From Oscillospiraceae bacterium (GTDB lineage: Bacteria > Bacillota > Clostridia > Oscillospirales > Oscillospiraceae): a stretch of DNA of 64,000 bases. Below, in pieces: positions 6,507-14,501 of the stretch. The first letter of the stretch is position 1; the number at the start of each line of letters is the position of its first letter. The notes under the pieces were generated by a model that saw only the letters and a program-made list of their open reading frames with translations, was not told the DNA's origin and ran no database searches. Location of the stretch: positions 124,001 to 188,000 of the forward strand of contig JAHHRW010000003.1 in the NCBI GenBank assembly GCA_020025575.1, in the 5' to 3' direction. The position numbers and the translations under genes were made by a program.

Positions 6507-7706
6507 ATGAGCCGGATGTTTGGTACTGTTTCTATGGGAATCCGCGCCCCCATTATTCGTGAGGGAGACAATTTAGTAGATATCGTCACCGATTCCATTC
6601 AGCAGGCAATGAAGTTTGACGGTCTGGCCCCCCGTGATCGTGATGTAGTCGCAATAACCGAAGCAATTGTTGCAAGAGCACAGGGTAACTACGCCAGCGT
6701 CGACAATATCGCCGAAGATGTCCGCACCAAATTTGGTGGTGACACTGTTGGCGTCATCTTCCCCATCCTGAGCCGTAACCGCTTTGCAATTTGCCTGCGC
6801 GGTATCGCAACAGGCTGTAAGAAAGTCGTCCTGATGCTTAGCTATCCTTCTGACGAGGTTGGCAACCATCTGATTGATTGGGACCTCCTGGACGAAAAGG
6901 GCATCAATCCTTATAGCGATGTTCTCAGCGAGGATCGCTACCGTGAGCTGTTTGGTTACAGCAAGCACCCCTTTACCGGTGTTGACTATGTAGAATACTA
7001 CAGCAATCTGATCCGTGAATGCGGTGCAGAGGTTGAGGTCGTATTTGCAAATGACCCCAGAGCTGTTCTTAAGTACACAAAGAATGTCCTCAACTGCGAT
7101 ATTCACACCCGTGCTCGTACCAAGCGCCTGCTGAAGGCTGCTGGCGCAGAAAAGGTGTATGGTCTGGACGAAATTATGACCGCCCCCGTCAACGGCAGTG
7201 GTTATAACGCCAAGTATGGTCTGCTGGGCTCCAACAAGGCTACCGAGAACACGGTCAAGCTGTTCCCCAGAGAAGAGTGCCAGAAACTGGTTCTGGATAT
7301 CCAGGCTCGTCTGCTGGAAGTGACCGGCAAGCATGTGGAAGTCATGGTCTATGGCGATGGCGCATTTAAGGATCCCATCGGAAAGATCTGGGAACTGGCA
7401 GACCCCGTTGTCTCCCCTGCCTACACTCCCGGACTGGAAGGTACTCCCAACGAGCTGAAACTGAAGTACCTGGCTGACAACGATTTTGCGAACCTTTCTG
7501 GTGAAGCACTTCGTGATGCTATCAAGGAGAAGATTCAGCAGAAGGACGGTTCCAGCCTGGTCGGTAACATGGCTGCTCAGGGCACAACCCCCCGCCGCCT
7601 GACCGATCTGATTGGTTCTTTGTGTGACCTGACCTCTGGTTCTGGCGATAAGGGCACTCCCATCATCTATATCCAGGGTTACTTCGACAACTACACCAAC
7701 GAATAA
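6507..7706 (+). CDS. coenzyme F420-0:L-glutamate ligase (CofE) family protein
   Basis: This 399-residue protein has the CofE-type N-terminal pattern: GIRAPIIREGDNLVDIV, RDRDVVAITEAIVAR, and a central FPILSRNRFAICLRGIA stretch. It then continues well beyond the roughly 250 residues of archaeal CofE, with KHVEVMVYGDGAFKDPIGKIWELADPVV and a C-terminal TDLIGSLCDLTSGSGDKGTP. CofE adds glutamate to F420-0 using GTP. No F420 genes are present here and Oscillospirales are not known for F420, so the real substrate is probably another glutamylation or amide-bond target. ATG 6507 follows AGGAG at 6494-6498. The gene is monocistronic, between its own promoter and terminator. Codon use resembles highly expressed neighbours. 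Confidence 0.72.
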   Translation: MSRMFGTVSMGIRAPIIREGDNLVDIVTDSIQQAMKFDGLAPRDRDVVAITEAIVARAQGNYASVDNIAEDVRTKFGGDTVGVIFPILSRNRFAICLRGIATGCKKVVLMLSYPSDEVGNHLIDWDLLDEKGINPYSDVLSEDRYRELFGYSKHPFTGVDYVEYYSNLIRECGAEVEVVFANDPRAVLKYTKNVLNCDIHTRARTKRLLKAAGAEKVYGLDEIMTAPVNGSGYNAKYGLLGSNKATENTVKLFPREECQKLVLDIQARLLEVTGKHVEVMVYGDGAFKDPIGKIWELADPVVSPAYTPGLEGTPNELKLKYLADNDFANLSGEALRDAIKEKIQQKDGSSLVGNMAAQGTTPRRLTDLIGSLCDLTSGSGDKGTPIIYIQGYFDNYTNE

Positions 7707-7709
7707 TGC

Positions 7710-7745
7710 AAAAGGACGAGCCGATTTTCGGTTCGTCCTTTTTTC
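7710..7745 (+). terminator. terminator after the CofE-like gene
   Basis: AAAAGGACGAGCCG, loop, CGGTTCGTCC and six T residues. Confidence 0.9.
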
Positions 7746-7751
7746 GAAACG

Positions 7752-7785
7752 AAAACCCGGAAGGCGTTTGTCCTTCCGGGTTTTT
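7752..7785 (-). terminator. terminator of the Mrp-type ATPase gene
   Basis: AAAACCCGGAAGG and CCTTCCGGGTTTTT flank an eight-base or shorter loop. The stem directly follows the minus-strand stop at 7788 and has T residues on both strands, so it probably works bidirectionally. Confidence 0.85.
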
Positions 7786-7787
7786 CT

Positions 7788-8612
7788 TTACATCTTCTCG
7801 ATTTTATTGATCACATCGGAAACATTCTCCGTAGAGACGGTTTCCATCAGACCTGCATCGTATGCCTCAGCAACAGCGGGATCAATGGGCAGATGGGCCA
7901 GAACCGGCAGGCCAAACTCCTTTGCAACCTCGTCCACGTGGCTCTTGCCGAATACATTGATCTTCTTACCGCAGTCAGGACATTGCAGATAGCTGTAATT
8001 CTCCACCAAGCCCAACACAGGGATATGCATCATATTGGCCATCTTCACCGCCTTGGCAACGATCATGGAAACCAAATCCTGAGGGCTGGTAACAATCACA
8101 ATGCCATCAACGGGAAGGCTCTGGAATACCGTCAGAGGCACATCTCCGGTTCCGGGAGGCATATCAACAAACATATAGTCTACATCTTCCCAGATCACAT
8201 CCGTCCAGAACTGCTTTACCGCACCTGCAATCACAGGACCACGCCACAGGACAGGATCACCGGGATTATCCAGCAACAGATTGATAGACATGACCTGAAT
8301 GCCGCTGCGGGTAAGTGCAGGATACAGACCGTCTTCACTAGCACCCTGACATTCAGACACGCCGAAAGCCTTAGGCGCAGAGGGACCGGTAATATCCGCA
8401 TCCAGCACACCAACGCGTTTCCCCTTGCGGGCCATTGCCACAGCAAGCATGGATGTGACGGTACTCTTACCTACGCCGCCTTTACCAGAAACAACGGCAA
8501 TTACTTTTTTAACACTGGAATGAGGGTTCAACTTTGCCAGCAAGCTTTCTGCGGTGCGGTCACCGCAGCTAGAACTGGAGCAAGAAGAACAATTTCCACT
8601 ACAAGAACTCAT
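7788..8612 (-). CDS. Mrp/NBP35 family ATP-binding protein (Fe-S cluster carrier)
   Basis: This 274-residue P-loop ATPase has a deviant Walker A SGKGGVGKST at residues 42-51, VLDADITGPSAP (switch I region) near 69-80, VDMPPGTGDVPLT at 149-161 and a C-terminal CPDC (Cys211, Cys214) that binds the bridging Fe-S cluster in the homodimer. The family (ApbC/Mrp, eukaryotic NBP35) delivers Fe-S clusters to apoproteins in the cytosol. The N-terminal 16 residues are Ser/Cys-rich (Cys4, 8, 11 and 16), a possible second metal site like that of NBP35. AAGGAG sits eight bases ahead of the ATG. It is monocistronic, with its own consensus promoter at 8658-8686. Confidence 0.93.
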   Translation of the reverse strand: MSSCSGNCSSCSSSSCGDRTAESLLAKLNPHSSVKKVIAVVSGKGGVGKSTVTSMLAVAMARKGKRVGVLDADITGPSAPKAFGVSECQGASEDGLYPALTRSGIQVMSINLLLDNPGDPVLWRGPVIAGAVKQFWTDVIWEDVDYMFVDMPPGTGDVPLTVFQSLPVDGIVIVTSPQDLVSMIVAKAVKMANMMHIPVLGLVENYSYLQCPDCGKKINVFGKSHVDEVAKEFGLPVLAHLPIDPAVAEAYDAGLMETVSTENVSDVINKIEKM

Positions 8613-8657
8613 TTACAACGCTCCTTATGTCGGAAAACCGACTATTTTTCTTACCAT

Positions 8658-8686
8658 ATTATAGGTCACCCAATGAAGACTGTCAA
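8658..8686 (-). promoter_or_regulatory. consensus sigma-A promoter of the Mrp-type gene
   Basis: On the minus strand, TTGACA (8681-8686), 17 bases, TATAAT (8658-8663): a perfect match. It lies immediately after the stop of the ABC-F gene. Confidence 0.9.
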
Positions 8687-8692
8687 CCGATA

Positions 8693-10561
8693 TTATTCGA
8701 TGGCTGCACTGGCTTGTTCCCACTGCTCCATCAGCTCCATAAGCGCGATCTCTGCCGCGTCTTTTTCTGCTAACAGTCGAGTCAATTCCTGATAGTCTGC
8801 CGCAGCCGATTCAATCAGCGGATCATATTCCGCAACGATGCGCTCCTGCTTTTCGATCTCACGCTCCAGACGGCGAACTAATTTTTCAGTATCCTTCGTG
8901 CCACCTTTGGGCTTTTCCTTCTTTTCCTTCACAGGCGCCGCAGGAACCATTTTAGAAATCTTCTCAAATTCTTTCGTTGAGCGGTATTTTGTGTAGCCAT
9001 AGGGATAATCCTTGATGGTGCCGTCCTCAAGCTCCCAAATTCGTTCCGCAAATTTCTCGATAAAATAGCGGTCATGGGAAACAAACAGCAGGACACCTTC
9101 AAATTCTTCGATGGCCGCCTCAACCCATTCTCTGGATGCGATATCCAGATGGTTGGTGGGTTCATCCAAAATCAGCAGATTGATTTTCTCATCCATCAGC
9201 ATACACAGTCTCAGCCGGGATTGCTCGCCGCCAGAGAGGTTTCCAACGGTTTTATATACATCATCCCCCGAGAACAGAAATGCGCCCAATCGGTCACGAG
9301 CCATCTGTGGAGAGCAGTTCTTTTCGTACAGCATGGTATCGTACAGGGTGCGCTCAGGGTGGTCAAAATGGATGATCTGGGGCAAGTATCCCCATTTCAC
9401 CGTGGGGCCAAATTGAATTTTACCGGTAAAATCTTCATCCCCAAGCAAACACCGAATAAAGGTAGATTTTCCTGTGCCATTGTCACCCAGCAGTGCAATG
9501 CGCTCCCCGCCTTCCACCCGAAGGTTTACATCCGAGAATAGTTGTCTGTGCCCGAAGTGCTTTTCCATATTCTTGACGGTAAAGACCACATCACCGGAAA
9601 ACCCTTTTTCACCAAAGGTCGCCTTCATGGTCTTTTCCTTTGTGGGACGCTTTGTTTTCTCGATGCGCTCCATACGGTGCTGAATGGACATGGCCCTGCG
9701 GTATAGGGTTCGGTTATTGATACCCCATCCCTTCATTCGCTCCATGGTGTAGCCTAGCTGTTTCAGCTTAGCCTGCTCCTGCTCGTACTGTTTTAACTGT
9801 AAATTGAAACGAGCCTGCTTTTCGTCAATATAAAAGGAGTAGTTTCCGGAATAAAACTCTGCATGTCCATCCGATATCTCAATGATACGCTCTGCCACCT
9901 GATCCAAGAAGAATCGGTCATGAGAGATGGCGAGGACAGTCCCCTTAAAGGTGCGGATGTATTCTTCCAGCCACTCAACACTGCGCAGATCCAAATGGTT
10001 GGTCGGCTCATCCAGAAGTAGTATATCCGTTTTTTCCAAAAGCAGACGAGCAAGATTCATCCTGGTTTTTTCGCCGCCAGAAAGGCTGTCAAACTCCTGG
10101 TCGCGCTGCTGCTGTGTAATGCCCAGACCGTTACAAATCTTGTCCACTTCCACATCAATCTCGTAACCGCCGCCGGTGTAGAATCGGTTCGATAGGTCAT
10201 CATACTGGCGCAAAAGTGACTCGTCACCAGATGCCATCTCGCTTTCCAGTTTCTGCATTTTCTTACGAATGTAATACAGTTCCCGGAACGCACTGCGCAG
10301 CACATCCTCTACGGTGTAGCCTTCTGGGAATTTTGGAATCTGAGAAATCAGTCCCAGTTTCTTATTGGGATTTACGTACACTTCGCCGTCGTCATACTCC
10401 ATCTCTCCGGTGAGGATTTTGAACAAAGTGGTTTTTCCGCAGCCGTTTCGCCCCAAAATTGCCACACGTTCTCCCTCTTGTATGTCGAAAGACAGACCAT
10501 CCAACAGGTTTTCACCGATGACGAAGAATTTTGTTAAATTTTTAACTTGTATATCAATCAT
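8693..10561 (-). CDS. ABC-F family ATPase (ribosome-associated, YdiF/Uup type)
   Basis: This 622-residue protein carries two ATP-binding cassettes without membrane segments. Cassette 1 has Walker A GRNGCGKTT (residues 37-45), signature LSGGEKTRMNLA and DILLLDEPTNHLDL; cassette 2 has GDNGTGKST, LSGGEQSRLRL and LLILDEPTNHLDI. The linker between them (P-site tRNA-interacting region) is charged, and the C-terminal approximately 80 residues form a Lys/Glu-rich coiled coil. ABC-F proteins act on stalled ribosomes through the E site; some give antibiotic protection. A housekeeping role fits the operon with rnmV, holA and comEC better than resistance does. The ATG overlaps the rnmV stop by eight bases. 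Confidence 0.92.
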   Translation of the reverse strand: MIDIQVKNLTKFFVIGENLLDGLSFDIQEGERVAILGRNGCGKTTLFKILTGEMEYDDGEVYVNPNKKLGLISQIPKFPEGYTVEDVLRSAFRELYYIRKKMQKLESEMASGDESLLRQYDDLSNRFYTGGGYEIDVEVDKICNGLGITQQQRDQEFDSLSGGEKTRMNLARLLLEKTDILLLDEPTNHLDLRSVEWLEEYIRTFKGTVLAISHDRFFLDQVAERIIEISDGHAEFYSGNYSFYIDEKQARFNLQLKQYEQEQAKLKQLGYTMERMKGWGINNRTLYRRAMSIQHRMERIEKTKRPTKEKTMKATFGEKGFSGDVVFTVKNMEKHFGHRQLFSDVNLRVEGGERIALLGDNGTGKSTFIRCLLGDEDFTGKIQFGPTVKWGYLPQIIHFDHPERTLYDTMLYEKNCSPQMARDRLGAFLFSGDDVYKTVGNLSGGEQSRLRLCMLMDEKINLLILDEPTNHLDIASREWVEAAIEEFEGVLLFVSHDRYFIEKFAERIWELEDGTIKDYPYGYTKYRSTKEFEKISKMVPAAPVKEKKEKPKGGTKDTEKLVRRLEREIEKQERIVAEYDPLIESAAADYQELTRLLAEKDAAEIALMELMEQWEQASAAIE

Positions 10562-11147
10562 CGATTTGCTCCATCATCTTTTTCAGTTCCTCTATGCCAT
10601 ACAGCATATTTAATGCCTGGAGCAGCGCATTGGCACTCATATGCTCCGGCAAATTCAGTTTCTTCATTAAAGCTTTCCGCCTTTGGTCGCTGCCTGCACA
10701 CCCCGACAGTCCCAACGCAAACAAATCCTGTTTCGTAATCTCCTGACGGGCACGAACGGCGCTCTCCCCTTCTATGGTCGCTCCGGCCCGACGAAGGGCA
10801 TCCAAAATAATCTCAGGCGTCATCCCCTCTACTCCCAGTTTTCCTTCTTTACCGGGAGCAGACTTTCTCTTTTCCTTGCCATAGATATCAGGGATATAGG
10901 CATGTTTCATATACTGGGACGGAATTGCCCCTTTTAGAAAATTACGAATTACAAAGCCTGCGCCGTCCGAATCTGTGAAAACGATCAGGCCACGCACTTT
11001 TGCCACCCGTCGCAGAAGATCCAGGTTTTGCTTGTCCTTCATAATGCCGAATCCAGAGGTCTCCAAAATGGGTGCATCCACAATTTGCGATAGGGTGTTC
11101 TTATCGTATCGCCCTTCCACTACAATGGTTTCCTTAATTCTAACCAT
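10554..11147 (-). CDS. rnmV: ribonuclease M5
   Basis: This 197-residue protein opens with a TOPRIM domain: ETIVVEGRYDKNTL (catalytic Glu) and LIVFTDSDGAGFVIRNFL (the DxD pair), followed by the family-specific C-terminal domain ending at IEELKKMMEQIDD. RNase M5 makes the final cuts that mature 5S rRNA in Firmicutes, with L18 as cofactor. GGAGG precedes ATG 11147. It overlaps holA by eight bases upstream and the ABC-F gene by eight bases downstream, so the three are translated as a coupled unit. The residues IVVEGRYD separate it from DnaG or topoisomerase TOPRIM domains. Confidence 0.93.
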   Translation of the reverse strand: MVRIKETIVVEGRYDKNTLSQIVDAPILETSGFGIMKDKQNLDLLRRVAKVRGLIVFTDSDGAGFVIRNFLKGAIPSQYMKHAYIPDIYGKEKRKSAPGKEGKLGVEGMTPEIILDALRRAGATIEGESAVRARQEITKQDLFALGLSGCAGSDQRRKALMKKLNLPEHMSANALLQALNMLYGIEELKKMMEQIDD

Positions 11148-12186
11148 TCTGAGCCTCCTGCGCCAACTGCAAAATCAACAACTCCAGCAGCCGCTCCTGT
11201 TCATCAAAAGACGTCTTCATCTTATAGTCTGTCTCCAAAATCAGCTCTGCTGCCGCACGGCAGAATCGGACGGAAAACTTCTGGGCCACAGACATGGTCT
11301 TTCGGGCAGGATAGTCCTTCAGTCCTGTCAATCGCATCAATGTATCTGCATTTTTGCCAGCATCCATCAGCGTTCTTGCTGTGGAAATCCTGCGAAAATG
11401 GCTGCCGACCGCACCAAGAATCGCAATTGGCTCCTGCTGCATTTTGAATAGCTGCTGGAGCTTATTCAGCGCTGCGCCATACTGACCGCTGCCCAACAAA
11501 TCCGTCATCTGGAAGACCACTGCATCAAGAACCGGCTCAGTCACCGCATCGATATCCGCCTTACAGATTTCATCAGCGCCCGAATACGCTGCGATCTTCT
11601 GGATTTCCCCTTGCAGGGCTGTCATAGTTCCGCCTGTAATATCAATCAGATATACGCACAGATCGCTGGAAATTCGCTTTCCAAACGATGCAAAATGGCG
11701 GCCAATCCATGTGACCAACTCCCGCTGACTCTGCTTGGCAAACTCAACAATGATGCCGTTTTTGCTAACCGCATCCCAAAGTTTTTTTTGCCGCTTATCC
11801 GGTTTCCATGGGACGATTTCGTAGGTAAACACCACTGTGCAGTATTCCGGGATATCTGACAGCACTTCAATCATCTTTTCCCGATCTGCCTCATTCAGTT
11901 TAAACAAGTCAATCTCGTCCACCTGAACAAAGGTCTTTTCTGCCATCATGGGCAGCGCCTCTACTGCATCAGCAAAGTCTTGAACGCAAAAGGTTTCCTG
12001 CGTGAATCGGTGTGCATTAAAATCCTGAGTCAGCTCGTCAATGGACTTTTTTCGCATTTCATTCAGGTAGTATTGCAGCAAGTAGACTTCCTCTCCATGA
12101 AGGAAGTAAAGCCGCTGCAAGTCCCTGTTTCGGATTGCCTGTTTCAGCCGTCCAAATTCATCTGTCTTTATTTCCTGTTTTGCCAC
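11140..12186 (-). CDS. holA: DNA polymerase III subunit delta
   Basis: The product is 348 residues from GTG 12186, the start best spaced from AGGGGGTGAG; a GTG three codons upstream (12195) abuts that sequence and is less likely. HolA hallmarks are LYFLHGEEVYLLQYYL near the start, the QVDEIDLFKLNEADREKM stretch, ITGGTMTALQGEIQKIA and the C-terminal LILETDYKMKTSFDEQERLLELLIL. Delta opens the sliding clamp within the clamp loader at the replication fork. It is sandwiched between comEC and rnmV with short overlaps. ComEC next to holA is a frequent bacterial arrangement and supports both calls. Confidence 0.93.
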   Translation of the reverse strand: MAKQEIKTDEFGRLKQAIRNRDLQRLYFLHGEEVYLLQYYLNEMRKKSIDELTQDFNAHRFTQETFCVQDFADAVEALPMMAEKTFVQVDEIDLFKLNEADREKMIEVLSDIPEYCTVVFTYEIVPWKPDKRQKKLWDAVSKNGIIVEFAKQSQRELVTWIGRHFASFGKRISSDLCVYLIDITGGTMTALQGEIQKIAAYSGADEICKADIDAVTEPVLDAVVFQMTDLLGSGQYGAALNKLQQLFKMQQEPIAILGAVGSHFRRISTARTLMDAGKNADTLMRLTGLKDYPARKTMSVAQKFSVRFCRAAAELILETDYKMKTSFDEQERLLELLILQLAQEAQNG

Positions 12187-12191
12187 CAAAC

Positions 12192-14450
12192 TCACCCCCT
12201 GTAAATAATATCCCCCATCAAATCTGTTCTAAAAGCCTGACATCCATAGGCCATAAGCCTTGAAATGACCTCTTCGCTGGGATGGCCATAGGCGTTATGT
12301 AACCCCACCGAAATCATCGCCACATCTGGTGCGATACTGTATAGCAATTCTTCCGCTGTGGAATTTTTAGAACCGTGGTGACCAACAACCAGCACCTCGC
12401 AGTCCGGAAGTTGTCTATCCTGAATCAACTGGCGCTCTTTCACCATACTCATATCGCCGGTTATCAGTGTATCATATTTTTCCCGTTGAAACAATACCGA
12501 GGCACCGCTATCATTGCTGCTGCCCCCTTGTTCCGGCGCAAATATGGTGATTTTTCCTTCCCCAATGGATAACTCCATATCCTGATTGATGGGGCAGAAC
12601 TGCATGCTTTCATCCACATGGCGTATCCTTTCCTGAAAGGCGCTCATTCCCTCTACATCCGGAAGATAGATTGTGTCAATCCCCATCCGCTGCACAAGGT
12701 ATTCCACACCGCCCACATGATCCTCGTCATAGTGACTGAGTATTAACCCCTTCAAACGGAAAATTCCTTGGCTCAGTAGGGTTCTTACCGCATAATCTGC
12801 TGCATTCTTGCCGTAACTGCCGCCACAGTCCACCATATAAGTCTCCCCGTTGCATTGCAGCAGAATGCTCTGCCCCTGCCCCACATCCAAAGCTGTGACC
12901 CGGTAGTCATCCTGCCTTACCTCGGCATAAGAGGCCGCTATCGCTATAAGCAAAGCAGCCCCACAAAGGACAGCACTCAGCACCGGTTTTTTCTTCTGTG
13001 TTACAAGCAAGTAAGTGAAAATTATGTAGCAAAAAATCAGCCAGAATACAATATAAATACTTCTGGTATATACCGCTGCCAACGGAAAACTTGCCAAAAA
13101 GTCTGTAACTGCAAATATATAGCCAATCAGCACAGACAAACCCCACCCCACCAAACCAGCTGCAACCGGGAGTAGATTTCCGAATAAGCACACCAAGGCT
13201 ATCCCATAAAAGATACAGCCCACGATTGGCACCACCAACAGGTTGGTGATGGGCGCTGCTAAACTTACAGTTCCAAAATACACCGCTGTCAGAGGCATTG
13301 TCATCATAGTAGCACTCAGTGTCACACTGACACTTGTAATCATCCAAGCCCGAAGTTTTTGATATGTGGATCTCTTTTGACCTTGCGGAACGAAAGTGTT
13401 GAGCCAATTTCGTATTTTTCCTGAAAACAGGAAGATTCCTGCAACTGCAGCCACAGAAAGTTGAAAGCCAACTGCTGCAATCACCAACGGATTCCAAATA
13501 AGCATCGCAAGCGCAGAAAAAGAGAGTGCTGTGGGTGGATCATACTCACGATTGAGGGCCAATGCAAGCATCACAAGAATCTGCATGATCGATGCCCGCG
13601 TCACCGATGGGACAAACCCTGCCACGGCAGCAAACATGACCAGACTGGGAATGCCAATGACGGCTGTAATATATCTGTGCTTGCCTGCCAGAAAATAGAG
13701 CAGTGCAAACAAAATCGTCACATGTAGCCCGGATACTGCCACAATATGACTGATTCCCGTAACGCTGAACTGGGTGCTGCGCAGATAGCTCATGTCCGAC
13801 CGGTCACTCAGCAGCAGCGCCTTGGCAAAGCCCGCCGATTCTCCGGGAATGAAACGCTCAATCAGCTCCAAACTTTTCTCCCGCAGGATTCCCGGCAAAT
13901 CTCGAATACCGGACTTTCCTTGCTCTATGACAGCATCGCCCGCCTGATACGCCAAGAGCAAAATACCATTTGTACGATGGAATGTAGGTTCTTTGGAGCC
14001 ACCCTCATCGGTCAACCGCAGTTTTGCTGTTGTCTTCACAAAATCTCCGATGCACACGGGATTGTTTTCCTTCAGGTACAGCCGAATCTTATAATTTCTT
14101 CTCCCAAGCCGAATGGTCCCGTCAACTGCGCTGCCGCGCTCCGTCTCCCACGCAGAATTGCTTGCCCGGAAAACGATTTCCTGCATACTCCCATCCACCT
14201 GTCTGGCAGGTTTGATTCTCCACTCGTCGCATGCATAAAACCAGACACTTCCAAACGCAAGGCCCAGCAATACCAAAGCAGATATGGAAAAGATGGCAGA
14301 CCGCTTTTGGAATGCAGACGAAACAATCATCCCCAGAAAAGCCCCGGCTGTCAATATTAGCAGTCCCATTCCCCGGAACAGATATGTACCCACAGCGCAG
14401 GCGGCTGAAAAACCAATACTGAACCACATGAGCTTTCGCAGGACAATCAC
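12192..14450 (-). CDS. comEC: DNA internalisation competence protein ComEC/Rec2
   Basis: This is a full-length 752-residue ComEC. It has an N-terminal pair of membrane helices and an OB-like extracellular domain (about residues 1-190). The multi-span Competence domain follows, with HIVAVSGLHVTILFALLYF and the region VPSVTRASIMQILVML. The C-terminal metallo-beta-lactamase domain has ILSHYDEDHVGG, VGHHGSKNS and the closing YGHPSEEV. ComEC forms the channel for single-stranded DNA in natural transformation, and the hydrolase domain may degrade the other strand. The start is uncertain: GTG 14450 lies within AAAGAGGTGAT, and ATG 14429 is an alternative. It heads the comEC-holA-rnmV-ABC-F unit. No comEA is adjacent. 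Confidence 0.92.
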   Translation of the reverse strand: MIVLRKLMWFSIGFSAACAVGTYLFRGMGLLILTAGAFLGMIVSSAFQKRSAIFSISALVLLGLAFGSVWFYACDEWRIKPARQVDGSMQEIVFRASNSAWETERGSAVDGTIRLGRRNYKIRLYLKENNPVCIGDFVKTTAKLRLTDEGGSKEPTFHRTNGILLLAYQAGDAVIEQGKSGIRDLPGILREKSLELIERFIPGESAGFAKALLLSDRSDMSYLRSTQFSVTGISHIVAVSGLHVTILFALLYFLAGKHRYITAVIGIPSLVMFAAVAGFVPSVTRASIMQILVMLALALNREYDPPTALSFSALAMLIWNPLVIAAVGFQLSVAAVAGIFLFSGKIRNWLNTFVPQGQKRSTYQKLRAWMITSVSVTLSATMMTMPLTAVYFGTVSLAAPITNLLVVPIVGCIFYGIALVCLFGNLLPVAAGLVGWGLSVLIGYIFAVTDFLASFPLAAVYTRSIYIVFWLIFCYIIFTYLLVTQKKKPVLSAVLCGAALLIAIAASYAEVRQDDYRVTALDVGQGQSILLQCNGETYMVDCGGSYGKNAADYAVRTLLSQGIFRLKGLILSHYDEDHVGGVEYLVQRMGIDTIYLPDVEGMSAFQERIRHVDESMQFCPINQDMELSIGEGKITIFAPEQGGSSNDSGASVLFQREKYDTLITGDMSMVKERQLIQDRQLPDCEVLVVGHHGSKNSTAEELLYSIAPDVAMISVGLHNAYGHPSEEVISRLMAYGCQAFRTDLMGDIIYRG

Positions 14451-14458
14451 CTCTTTTG

Positions 14459-14490
14459 CAAAAGGGCGCTGCCAAATCAGGCAGCGCCCT
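14459..14490 (-). terminator. terminator of alaS, immediately before comEC
   Basis: AGGGCGCTGCC, loop TGATTT, GGCAGCGCCCT followed by TTT on the minus strand. It sits between the alaS stop (14502) and the comEC start, ending only about nine bases before the latter. ComEC translation probably depends on readthrough of this stem. Confidence 0.85.
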
Positions 14491-14501
14491 AAATTTAAAA
14501 A

